Positions 43,421 to 51,011 of a stretch of 64,000 nt of DNA are shown one piece after another (within the stretch, counting starts at the first letter, position 1; each line of letters starts with the position of its first letter). Origin of the DNA: an uncultured Lachnospiraceae bacterium (GTDB taxonomy: Bacteria; Bacillota; Clostridia; Lachnospirales; Lachnospiraceae). The stretch lies in NCBI GenBank assembly GCA_934309145.1, contig CAKRCW010000006.1, positions 1-64,000 of the forward strand. Reading direction: 5' to 3'. Under the pieces are notes generated by a model that worked only from the letters and a program-made list of their open reading frames with translations, was not told the DNA's origin and ran no database searches. Made by a program: the position numbers and the translations under genes.

Positions 43421-44905
43421 ATGAAACAGGACATATTGAATAAATTGAATCTTGGCGAAGATCATGAGCGAGAATGTAAGCTGGCAACAGGTGGACTTCC
43501 TGAGAGCATATGTGAGACTTACTCTTCTTTTGCAAATACAAATGGTGGAACGATTCTGCTTGGAATAAAGGAACACAGAGATTCTTTTACAGTTGAGGGA
43601 CTGACAGATAAGCAGATTGTTAAATATCAGAAAGATTTCTGGAGTACATTGAATGACAGAAATAAGGTGTCAAAGAATATCTTGCTGAATCATCATGTCA
43701 GACCTGTAGTTGTTGGAGAAAAGAAAATATTAAGAATTGATGTTCCGGCAGCAGACAGACATGATAAGCCGGTATACATTGGGACAGATCCGATGAAAGG
43801 CACTTATAAAAGAGATTATGAAGGTGACTTTCTTTGTACCGAAGAGGCAGTCCGTGCGATGTTTGCAGACCAGAGAGATGTGTCTGGTGATGTGGAAGTG
43901 CTGGATGAGTTTGGATTGGATGTGCTGAATCGGGATACGATAAAAGGCTATAGAATTATTTTTGAACAGCTTCACAGTGGACATCCGTGGAATGCTTTGG
44001 AAAATGACGAGTTCCTTATGAAGTTAAGGGCAGTAGCAAAGAATAAAAATGGTACATTATCTCCAACGATAGCAGGACTTTTATTCTTTGGAGAGGCTTA
44101 TCATATTACTGAGGTTTTTCCGAATTATTTTCTGGATTATCGTGAGGAATGCGATGATAAAGCGGTACGCTGGTTATTCCGGACACATTCTAACGAAGGT
44201 GATTGGAGTGGCAATATATATGACTTTTTCTGCAAGGTGCGTACCAGAATGGACGATGATGTAGCAGTTCCATTTGCAAATAGGCGAAATGGATATCGTG
44301 TAGATAGAGTGGATGTGCATGATGCATTGGAAGAAGCATTGGCAAATGCACTGGCACATGCCAATTATTATGGCAGAAGAGGAATCCTTGTTGTTAAAAA
44401 GGGTAAGGAGCTTAGCATTTCTAATCCCGGTACTATCAGGGTAACAAAAGAGGAATTCTATGCAGGGGGCAATAGTGATCCACGAAATCCGAATATCTTA
44501 AAGATGTTTGGTTTTGTAAATGTCGGTGAGCGTGCCGGAAGTGGTGTTGATAAGATTATGACTGCATGGGCAGAACAAAATTGGAAAAAACCAGAATTTG
44601 ATTTCTCAGAGCGCAATGACAGGGTAACATTAAAGCTTGAAGTGGGACAAGTGGTATATATTCCGGGAGCTGCTGATATAAGGGATACGACAGAGGGAGA
44701 TAAAGTTGAGACAATAACAGCTATGTCGAAAGAGGAAAAAGTACTTGCTTATATCAGGCAGAATGAAAGTATTACTTCTCAAAAAGCAGCTGATATAGCT
44801 GGTTATAAATCAAAGACAGGAGCAAGAAAATTGCTTGATAAGATGATAGAAAAAGGATTGATTACGAAGACTGGAAATGGACCGGCAACTAAATATGTGA
44901 TTTAG
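43421..44905 (+). CDS. AlbA_2 (Schlafen-like) domain ATP-binding protein
   Basis: A 494-residue protein. The N-terminal AlbA_2 domain has HERECKLATGGLPESICETY, then SFANTNGGTILLGIKE and VYIGTDPMKGTYKRDYEGDF. The middle carries a GHKL-type ATPase region with EEALANALAHANYYGRRG and GERAGSGVDKIM. The last ~70 residues form a winged helix (SITSQKAADIAGYKSKTGAR). Such proteins are often regulators or parts of phage-defence systems. GCAGGAGG lies 11 bases before the ATG. A cluster of short repeats follows the stop. Confidence 0.85.
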   Translation: MKQDILNKLNLGEDHERECKLATGGLPESICETYSSFANTNGGTILLGIKEHRDSFTVEGLTDKQIVKYQKDFWSTLNDRNKVSKNILLNHHVRPVVVGEKKILRIDVPAADRHDKPVYIGTDPMKGTYKRDYEGDFLCTEEAVRAMFADQRDVSGDVEVLDEFGLDVLNRDTIKGYRIIFEQLHSGHPWNALENDEFLMKLRAVAKNKNGTLSPTIAGLLFFGEAYHITEVFPNYFLDYREECDDKAVRWLFRTHSNEGDWSGNIYDFFCKVRTRMDDDVAVPFANRRNGYRVDRVDVHDALEEALANALAHANYYGRRGILVVKKGKELSISNPGTIRVTKEEFYAGGNSDPRNPNILKMFGFVNVGERAGSGVDKIMTAWAEQNWKKPEFDFSERNDRVTLKLEVGQVVYIPGAADIRDTTEGDKVETITAMSKEEKVLAYIRQNESITSQKAADIAGYKSKTGARKLLDKMIEKGLITKTGNGPATKYVI

Positions 44906-44921
44906 TGGTCGCATTACTGCT

Positions 44922-45018
44922 TATCGAACACTTTATTGAACACTATCGGACACTTTTGTGGAATATCGGATACAAAGTGTTCGAAAAGTGACCGATAGTA
45001 ACCATTTATCGGACACTT
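44922..45018. repeat. cluster of TATCGRACACTT repeats in both orientations
   Basis: Copies lie at 44922, 44944, 44964 (partial) and 45007 on plus and, inverted, at 44975 (AAGTGTTCGA) and 44986 (AAGTGACCGATA). They may be the decayed end of a repeat-rich coding tail or a binding-site array. Confidence 0.55.
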
Positions 45019-45023
45019 ATTAG

Positions 45024-45327
45024 CATAGGCTGAATAAAATATTTGTGCAGACTATCTGCTCAAATGGATTAGAAGGTGTTCAAATTGAGAAGAAGGATGC
45101 TGATAGATTATTCAAATATGCATGATATATGTATTTCTATTGGCTCTGCTTGTAACTCAAAGTCGCAAGACAGGTCGCATGTATTATTGGTAATGGGATT
45201 AGACGAAGAGCACATTGACTCATCTGTAAGAATATCGATTGGAAGATATAATACGGAAGAGGATATAAGAGAATTAGTTAAATGGATTTCTAATTGTCAT
45301 AAGATAGCAAAGATTGCTGAAGTATAG
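45024..45327 (+). pseudogene. cysteine desulfurase (DndA/IscS-like) C-terminal fragment
   Basis: Only the last ~100 residues of a class V aminotransferase-type cysteine desulfurase are left. The first piece (KIFVQTICSNGLEGVQIEKK) runs to a stop near 45117. The reading frame then shifts to SNMHDICISIGSACNSKS, which keeps the active-site Cys loop, and continues with RSHVLLVMGLDEEHIDSSVR and ISIGRYNTEED. The PLP-binding part is missing, so it cannot act alone. The form resembles DndA, the sulfur donor of DNA phosphorothioation. Confidence 0.8.
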
Positions 45328-45339
45328 GCGGTGATATAT

Positions 45340-46347
45340 ATGCCCGGATGGAACCTGAGAGAAGGTACCCTAACGGATATGAGCGTAAGTGATGACGAAT
45401 ATTGGTCATTATTCAATTTCGTATTTTCGGATGCTTGTAGGAAAACAAATACATATAAGTTTGGTCTTATCAAATCTATATGCGATCAAATATATGATGT
45501 ATATGATGATGGAAATGGTCTTTTCTTGTCATATGAAAAGATATTTGCTAAATTTGCTGAGAATTATTGGAATCTTGTTAATAAATACAAACTAAAACAA
45601 ATGTCATATAACGGTAAGTCTGAGTATTCAAAGATTGAAATGATTCTTACGGCTGCTGTTAAGAATAGCGAAATACCCGAGAATGTGGGCTTTCAATCAT
45701 TAAGCGAAAAAGACCGGAGCGTAATCATTAAGAACGTAACAGCAGAATGCAAGAAATGTGTTGTCGGAGCTTTATATAATGATTTTGAAGGAATGCTGTA
45801 TGCCTTTAGTTTACGTGGCAAAGGTATCTTTTTAAGTGAGGATTCATATCGGTTTATTTCTAAATATAAAATGGAAATAGAGAAGCTTAATTATTATGCG
45901 TGGGCGAGATTTTTAGAAAAGGTTAACGATGATGATGCTTTAATAAGGGTATTAGAGAAGTTAGATATGGCTACTCCGCAACGTAAGGACTTGTCTATGT
46001 ATAGGGATATCCTTTTTAACGAATTTCAAGAAGACAGATGTTTCTATTGTGGAAAGAAGCTTGATAAGAGCGTTCATGTGGATCATTTTATTCCTTGGAC
46101 ATTTGTAAAAAATGATAATTTATGGAATTTTGTTTTGGCTTGTCCTATGTGTAATATGAGAAAAAGTGGAAATCTTGTGAGCAGAGATTATGTTGTAAAA
46201 ATTGGAACTCGTAATTCATCAATCATACATAGCAAGGAATTAAGCTCAACCATACGTGTTGAATTTGACGGTTACTATGACGGATTGCTGGACAGGATGT
46301 GGAGCTATGCCAAGATGAGCGGTATTAAAGAAAATATCAGAATTTGA
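45340..46347 (+). CDS. HNH endonuclease domain protein
   Basis: A 335-residue protein. The C-terminal third has a full HNH nuclease motif: CFYCGKKLDKSVHVDHFIPW and then NFVLACPMCNMRKSGN, with two zinc CxxC pairs. The N-terminal ~220 residues are mostly helical and have no motif I recognise. It starts 12 bases after the cysteine desulfurase remnant, and together they suggest a former phosphorothioation-linked restriction module. ATG 45340 is chosen because GGCGGTG lies upstream; a GTG nine bases earlier is also in frame. Confidence 0.8.
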   Translation: MPGWNLREGTLTDMSVSDDEYWSLFNFVFSDACRKTNTYKFGLIKSICDQIYDVYDDGNGLFLSYEKIFAKFAENYWNLVNKYKLKQMSYNGKSEYSKIEMILTAAVKNSEIPENVGFQSLSEKDRSVIIKNVTAECKKCVVGALYNDFEGMLYAFSLRGKGIFLSEDSYRFISKYKMEIEKLNYYAWARFLEKVNDDDALIRVLEKLDMATPQRKDLSMYRDILFNEFQEDRCFYCGKKLDKSVHVDHFIPWTFVKNDNLWNFVLACPMCNMRKSGNLVSRDYVVKIGTRNSSIIHSKELSSTIRVEFDGYYDGLLDRMWSYAKMSGIKENIRI

Positions 46348-46370
46348 CATAGGCGCAGGAGAAAGGTTGA

Positions 46371-46690
46371 ATATGAATAAAAATGAAGTATATGCGGGAA
46401 ATAGTTTCGTTGAAGAAAAATTTATACAACTTTTCTGTGATACATTTTGCCCTAAGGAGTCAGCTTGGAAAAGTGACTTTTGAAATTGATGGAAGCACGT
46501 GGCATAATCTTGCGAAAGTTTCTTAGGATAGGTATACTGATGATCTTTTAAAACAAAATATAATACATAGATTTCTATTATTTTTTTAGAAGAAATAGAA
46601 TCGGCAATAAAAGAGAAAAATAAGGGAAAAATGGAAATGTTATTTTTAGATTGGTTAGGATTAAAGAATTATGTTTGGTCTAAAATATAA
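46371..46690 (+). pseudogene. decayed gene, possibly an endonuclease-domain protein
   Basis: A frame starts at ATG 46371 (MNKNEVYAGNSFVEEKFIQL) and stops at 46483. The next frame continues with FEIDGSTWHNLAKVS, a stop, then DRYTDDLLKQNI, which resembles the core of DUF559/VSR-like nucleases. Later pieces are read in yet another frame up to about 46690. Several frameshifts and stops mark it as dead. From 46690 to 46867 only the ychF promoter region was seen. Confidence 0.4.
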
Positions 46691-46749
46691 CAAATAAATC
46701 TGGCTTGTTATTTCATTTTATTTTGTAAGGGTAATTATTAACTTTAGAA

Positions 46750-46778
46750 TTTACAATTAGGTCACGTTATAGTATAGT
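46750..46778 (+). promoter_or_regulatory. predicted promoter of ychF
   Basis: TTTACA (46750-46755), 17-bp spacer, TATAGT (46773-46778). A leader hairpin (TACCG...GCTTCTTT / AAAGAAGC...CGGTA, about 46782-46823) lies between promoter and gene. Confidence 0.5.
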
Positions 46779-46867
46779 ATATACCGAATGCGTGGCTTCT
46801 TTTGTTACGAAAGAAGCGCGGTATGCTCACACAACAGCTGAACAAAAAACAAAGGAGATAACATAAA

Positions 46868-47965
46868 ATGAAACTCGGAATCGTCGGACTTCCTAATGTA
46901 GGAAAAAGCACATTATTTAACTCATTGACTAAGGCTGGAGCTGAGTCAGCCAATTATCCATTCTGTACAATAGATCCCAATGTAGGAATTGTACCTGTAC
47001 CGGATAAGAGACTTGACAAGCTTACAGAGATGTATAACTCAGCAAAGACAACACCTGCTGTTATAGAATTTGTAGATATTGCAGGTTTAGTAAAGGGAGC
47101 ATCTAAGGGTGAAGGACTTGGTAACCAGTTTTTATCTAATATCCGTGAGACAGATGCTATAGTTCATGTTGTAAGATGCTTTGACGATTCTAACGTAATA
47201 CATGTAGATGGTTCTGTAGACCCAATAAGAGATATAGAGACAATAAATTTCGAGCTTATATTTGCAGATATAGAGGTTCTTGACAGAAGAATAGCCAAGA
47301 ACACAAGAGGTGCTCTTAACAACAAGACACTTGCCAAGGAGCTTGCTTTAGAGAAGAGAATAAAGGAGCATCTTGAAGCTGGAAAGCTTGCTATATCATT
47401 TGAGACAGATGATGAGGACGAGATAAAGTGGATAAAGGAGTATAATCTTCTTACAGGTAAGCCTGTAATATTTGCTGCAAATGTTTCAGAGGATGATTTG
47501 GCTGATGACGGAGCATCTAATGAATATGTTCAGAAGGTAAGAGAATATGCTAAGGAATTTGGCTCAGAGGTATTTGCAGTATGTGCCCAGATAGAGCAGG
47601 AGATATCAGAGCTTGAGGATGATGAGAAGCAGATGTTCTTAGAGGAGCTTGGCGTAAGCGAGTCTGGACTTGATAAGCTTATAAAGGCGAGCTATTCATT
47701 GCTTGGACTTATAAGCTACCTTACATCAGGTGAGGATGAGACAAGAGCATGGACAATCACTAAGGGTACAAAAGCACCTCAGGCAGCTGGTAAGATACAC
47801 ACAGACTTTGAGCGTGGCTTTATAAAGGCTGAGGTTGTTGCATATGATGACCTTATGAGCTGTGGAAGTATGCTTGCCGCAAAGGAAAAGGGTCTGGTAA
47901 GACAGGAAGGAAAAGAATATGTAGTGCAGGACGGAGATGTAATCCTGTTTAAGTTTAATGTATAA
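46868..47965 (+). CDS. ychF: redox-regulated ATPase YchF
   Basis: A 365-residue Obg-like P-loop ATPase. It has GLPNVGKSTLFN (G1), DIAGLVKGASKGEGLGNQFL (G3) and the C-terminal TGS domain with TKAPQAAGKIHTDFERGFIK. YchF binds the ribosome and prefers ATP to GTP. AAAGGAG lies upstream of the ATG. lgt follows after 11 bp. Confidence 0.96.
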   Translation: MKLGIVGLPNVGKSTLFNSLTKAGAESANYPFCTIDPNVGIVPVPDKRLDKLTEMYNSAKTTPAVIEFVDIAGLVKGASKGEGLGNQFLSNIRETDAIVHVVRCFDDSNVIHVDGSVDPIRDIETINFELIFADIEVLDRRIAKNTRGALNNKTLAKELALEKRIKEHLEAGKLAISFETDDEDEIKWIKEYNLLTGKPVIFAANVSEDDLADDGASNEYVQKVREYAKEFGSEVFAVCAQIEQEISELEDDEKQMFLEELGVSESGLDKLIKASYSLLGLISYLTSGEDETRAWTITKGTKAPQAAGKIHTDFERGFIKAEVVAYDDLMSCGSMLAAKEKGLVRQEGKEYVVQDGDVILFKFNV

Positions 47966-47976
47966 GAGGAATAGGT

Positions 47977-48915
47977 ATGTATGATATAAGATTTCCAAAC
48001 CTTGGTTTGGTACTCCGCAATATAAAAGACGGATTTTCAATATTTGGATTTGAGATAAAATTCTACGGTATTATCATAGCCTTTGGATTTTTGTTTGCGT
48101 ACATTATAATATCTAAGGAAGCAAAGCGTACGGGACAGGACGAGGAAAAATATCTGGATTTAATACTCTGGATGATAATACCTGCAATATTAGGTGCAAG
48201 AATTTATTATATTATATTCAGATGGTCTGATTATTTTCAAAAAGGAAAAGGCTTTGCAAATACCCTTAAGGACATAATCAACATCAGAAATGGTGGACTT
48301 GCCATATATGGCGGTATTATTGCAGGTGTCATAGTTGCGTATGTATTCTGTAAGAAAAAGGAACTTAAATTCTCACTTGTTGCGGACACTGCTGTTATGG
48401 GTATACTGATAGGACAGATAATGGGACGCTGGGGCAATTTCTTTAACAGAGAGGCATTTGGCGAGTATACAGATTCATTGTTTGCGATGAGTATTCCTAC
48501 AGATTACTATGGAAGAAGTATAAATGGTCTGGTTAATTCCGGAGTTATAACAGCCAAGATGGCTGAGCATGTGACTGTGTATGATGGAATGCAGTGGATA
48601 AGCGTACATCCGACATTCCTCTATGAATCCCTGTGGAATCTGATGCTGCTTATATTTATTATAATATACAGAAAACACAAGAAATTTGATGGAGAACTGT
48701 TTCTCATGTATATATGGGGATATGGACTTGGAAGAGTGTGGATAGAAGGCCTTAGAACCGATTCACTCATGCTGCCATTTGGAAATATGCGTGTTTCACA
48801 GCTATTGGCTGCACTGTGCGTTTTGGTTGCATCAATAGTTATTGTGAAGAAGAGAATGCAGAGTGGAAGCAAAGTGGATGTAAAAAATAAAAAAATAGGA
48901 GAAAATGAGTCTTAA
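47977..48915 (+). CDS. lgt: prolipoprotein diacylglyceryl transferase
   Basis: A 312-residue membrane enzyme with about seven helices that adds the diacylglyceryl group to lipoprotein signal cysteines. Family motifs are GGLAIYGGIIAG, GRWGNFFNREAFG (catalytic Arg region), HPTFLYESLWN and GYGLGRVWIEGLRTD. A Lys-rich tail closes the protein. A hairpin terminator follows. Confidence 0.95.
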   Translation: MYDIRFPNLGLVLRNIKDGFSIFGFEIKFYGIIIAFGFLFAYIIISKEAKRTGQDEEKYLDLILWMIIPAILGARIYYIIFRWSDYFQKGKGFANTLKDIINIRNGGLAIYGGIIAGVIVAYVFCKKKELKFSLVADTAVMGILIGQIMGRWGNFFNREAFGEYTDSLFAMSIPTDYYGRSINGLVNSGVITAKMAEHVTVYDGMQWISVHPTFLYESLWNLMLLIFIIIYRKHKKFDGELFLMYIWGYGLGRVWIEGLRTDSLMLPFGNMRVSQLLAALCVLVASIVIVKKRMQSGSKVDVKNKKIGENES

Positions 48916-48952
48916 ATAAGTAAAAATGAGTGAAAATCAGGCTCGCTGACTG

Positions 48953-48990
48953 AAAGAAATGCAATTTTAGTATTGCATTTCTTTTTTTTA
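48953..48990 (+). terminator. terminator of the ychF-lgt operon
   Basis: AAAGAAATGCAAT and ATTGCATTTCTTT flank a TTTAGT loop, with a run of T residues after it. Confidence 0.85.
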
Positions 48991-49047
48991 TGATATAAAA
49001 TGGTAACACAGTGGGTGTGAAGTGGAGCTGTGGGGTAGTACAGTGGA
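48991..49047 (+). promoter_or_regulatory. mraZ promoter and candidate MraZ-binding repeats
   Basis: An extended -10, TGATATAAA (48991-48999), has no good -35 at standard spacing. Four GTGG repeats follow at 49011, 49022, 49030 and 49043, the type of array MraZ binds in other bacteria to control its own cluster. The spacing is irregular, so the assignment is tentative. Confidence 0.45.
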
Positions 49048-49089
49048 TGTAAAACAAATTAATTCACACCAGAAAGGGTACAGTATCAG

Positions 49090-49530
49090 ATGAAAGGCAT
49101 GAAGGGACAATCGAATCACAATCTTGATGCCAAGGGCAGATTGATAATCCCGTCAAGGTTAAGGGATGGTCTCGGCTCTAAGTTTGTACTGTGCAAGGGA
49201 ATGGATAAGAATATCTATGCATACCCTGAGGAAGAATGGGAGAAATTCTCGGACAAGTTGAATTCGCTTCCAATATCAGACAAGAATGCCCGTAAGTTCC
49301 AGAACTTTTTTCAAGGCTCTGCAACTGAGTGTGAGGTAGACGGACAGTTTCGTATAGTTATTCCACAGCTGCTTAGAACATGGGCTGGAATTGACAAGGA
49401 GGTTGTTCTTGTAGGTAATGGAACAACTGTTGAGATTTGGGACAAGGATGCATGGGATAAGTACAACAGTGTTGATGAGATGGATATTGATGAGATATCT
49501 ATGGATATGAGTGCTAAGTACGGAATATAG
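49090..49530 (+). CDS. mraZ: transcriptional regulator MraZ
   Basis: A 146-residue protein with two AbrB-like halves, each carrying the D-x-x-G-R/Q-x-x-(I/V)P signature: NLDAKGRLIIPSRLRDGL and EVDGQFRIVIPQLLR. It heads the division and cell wall cluster and usually controls it. AGAAAGGG lies 11 bases before the ATG; a second ATG at 49099 could also serve. Confidence 0.95.
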   Translation: MKGMKGQSNHNLDAKGRLIIPSRLRDGLGSKFVLCKGMDKNIYAYPEEEWEKFSDKLNSLPISDKNARKFQNFFQGSATECEVDGQFRIVIPQLLRTWAGIDKEVVLVGNGTTVEIWDKDAWDKYNSVDEMDIDEISMDMSAKYGI

Positions 49531-49541
49531 GAGAATAAGAT

Positions 49542-50483
49542 ATGGAATTTTCGCATGTTTCAGTACTTTTAGAGGAAACTATAGATAGTCTTAATATAAA
49601 ACCTGATGGCATATATGTGGACGGCACATTGGGTGGTGGAGGCCATTCGCTGGAGATATGTAAGAGACTTGGGGATGGTGGAAGACTTATAGGTATAGAT
49701 CAGGATATGGATGCGATAAGGGCTGCCACAGATAGACTTAAGAATTACAGCGATAAGGTAACTATAGTCCACAGTAATTATCAGAATATAGACTCCGTGT
49801 TAAGGGATTTATCAATAGGCGGTGTCGATGGTATAGTCCTAGACCTCGGAGTCTCTTCATATCAGCTTGATAATGCTGACAGAGGATTTACATATCGGGA
49901 GGATACACCGCTTGATATGAGAATGGATCAGAGTCAGCCGATGACAGCGAAGGATATCGTTAATGAATATTCAGAGCAGGAGCTATTTCGTGTAATCAGA
50001 GATTACGGAGAGGACAGCTTCGCAAAGAATATAGCGAAGCATATTGTAAAGGCGAGACAGGACAAGCCTATAGAAACCACAGGCGAGCTAAACGATATTA
50101 TAAGAGCCGCTATACCTGCCAGAGTAAGGCAGGGTGGAGGACATCCGTCTAAGAAAACATTTCAGGCAATAAGGATAGAGCTTAACAGAGAATTAGATGT
50201 GTTAGAGCAGTCGCTTGATAAGATGATAGGACTTCTTAATCCTGGCGGCAGACTTTCGATTATCACGTTTCATTCACTGGAGGATAGAATTGTTAAGAAC
50301 ATATTCAGAAAGAATATGAATCCGTGTATCTGTCCACCGGAGTTTCCGGTTTGTACATGCGGAAGGGTTCCTACAGGAAAGGTTATAACGAGAAAGCCGA
50401 TAGTTCCTGATGCGGAGGAGCTGAGCAATAACAAGAGGGCTAAGAGCTCTAAGCTTAGAGTATTTGAGAAAAGGGAGATGTAG
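49542..50483 (+). CDS. rsmH: 16S rRNA m4C1402 methyltransferase
   Basis: A 313-residue SAM-dependent enzyme. Motifs are HVSVLLEETIDSL, DGTLGGGGHS (SAM site), DGIVLDLGVSSYQLD, RGFTYREDTPLDMRMD and SIITFHSLEDRIVK. Length is typical. It starts 12 bp after mraZ, the standard order in this cluster. Confidence 0.97.
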   Translation: MEFSHVSVLLEETIDSLNIKPDGIYVDGTLGGGGHSLEICKRLGDGGRLIGIDQDMDAIRAATDRLKNYSDKVTIVHSNYQNIDSVLRDLSIGGVDGIVLDLGVSSYQLDNADRGFTYREDTPLDMRMDQSQPMTAKDIVNEYSEQELFRVIRDYGEDSFAKNIAKHIVKARQDKPIETTGELNDIIRAAIPARVRQGGGHPSKKTFQAIRIELNRELDVLEQSLDKMIGLLNPGGRLSIITFHSLEDRIVKNIFRKNMNPCICPPEFPVCTCGRVPTGKVITRKPIVPDAEELSNNKRAKSSKLRVFEKREM

Positions 50484-50485
50484 CT

Positions 50486-50977
50486 ATGAGCACAAGAACA
50501 GGTAGAAATATGTATTATGTGGATGGCAGCACAGTAAGAAAACTTGATACTGCACCAGACAGAGAATATGTACCTGAGAGAAGAAAAAAAGAGGTACCTA
50601 ATAAGAAAACACATAGTTCTAGGCGTGCTAATACTAAGCTTGATAAGGCACTTGCCTTTGATGTGCGATATACAGTTTTTGTTGTTGCAGCAGTATTTGT
50701 GATTGTTGCAGCGTGTGCAGTAATGCTTTATATGGAATCTAAGATAGATGAGCAGCAGTCTAACATCAACAGAATGGAGGCTGAGCTTGAGTCAATTCAG
50801 AATGATAATGCAGCTTATGCGGCATCACTTAACAATATGTATACTCTTGATGAGATATATGATGTAGCTGCAAATGAGCTCGGAATGGTATACGCTAAAA
50901 AAGGACAGATTGTATATTATGAGAGTGCAAATGAGGATTATGTAAAACAGTATCAGGACGTACCTGATGCGAATTAA
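50486..50977 (+). CDS. ftsL: FtsL-like cell division protein
   Basis: A 163-residue bitopic protein: a basic cytoplasmic N-terminus of about 65 residues, a membrane helix (about 68-90) and a short extracytoplasmic coiled coil (ESKIDEQQSNINRMEAELES). Position between rsmH and the first penicillin-binding protein is that of ftsL. The sequence itself is poorly conserved, so the name rests on size, topology and place. Confidence 0.72.
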   Translation: MSTRTGRNMYYVDGSTVRKLDTAPDREYVPERRKKEVPNKKTHSSRRANTKLDKALAFDVRYTVFVVAAVFVIVAACAVMLYMESKIDEQQSNINRMEAELESIQNDNAAYAASLNNMYTLDEIYDVAANELGMVYAKKGQIVYYESANEDYVKQYQDVPDAN

Positions 50978-51011
50978 TATAGTTTTATAGGATATATGAG
51001 GTGAGTGTAAA

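Noticed and set aside
44922..45018. CRISPR-like array
   Set aside because: The repeats are only 12 bp, occur in both orientations and have irregular spacers.
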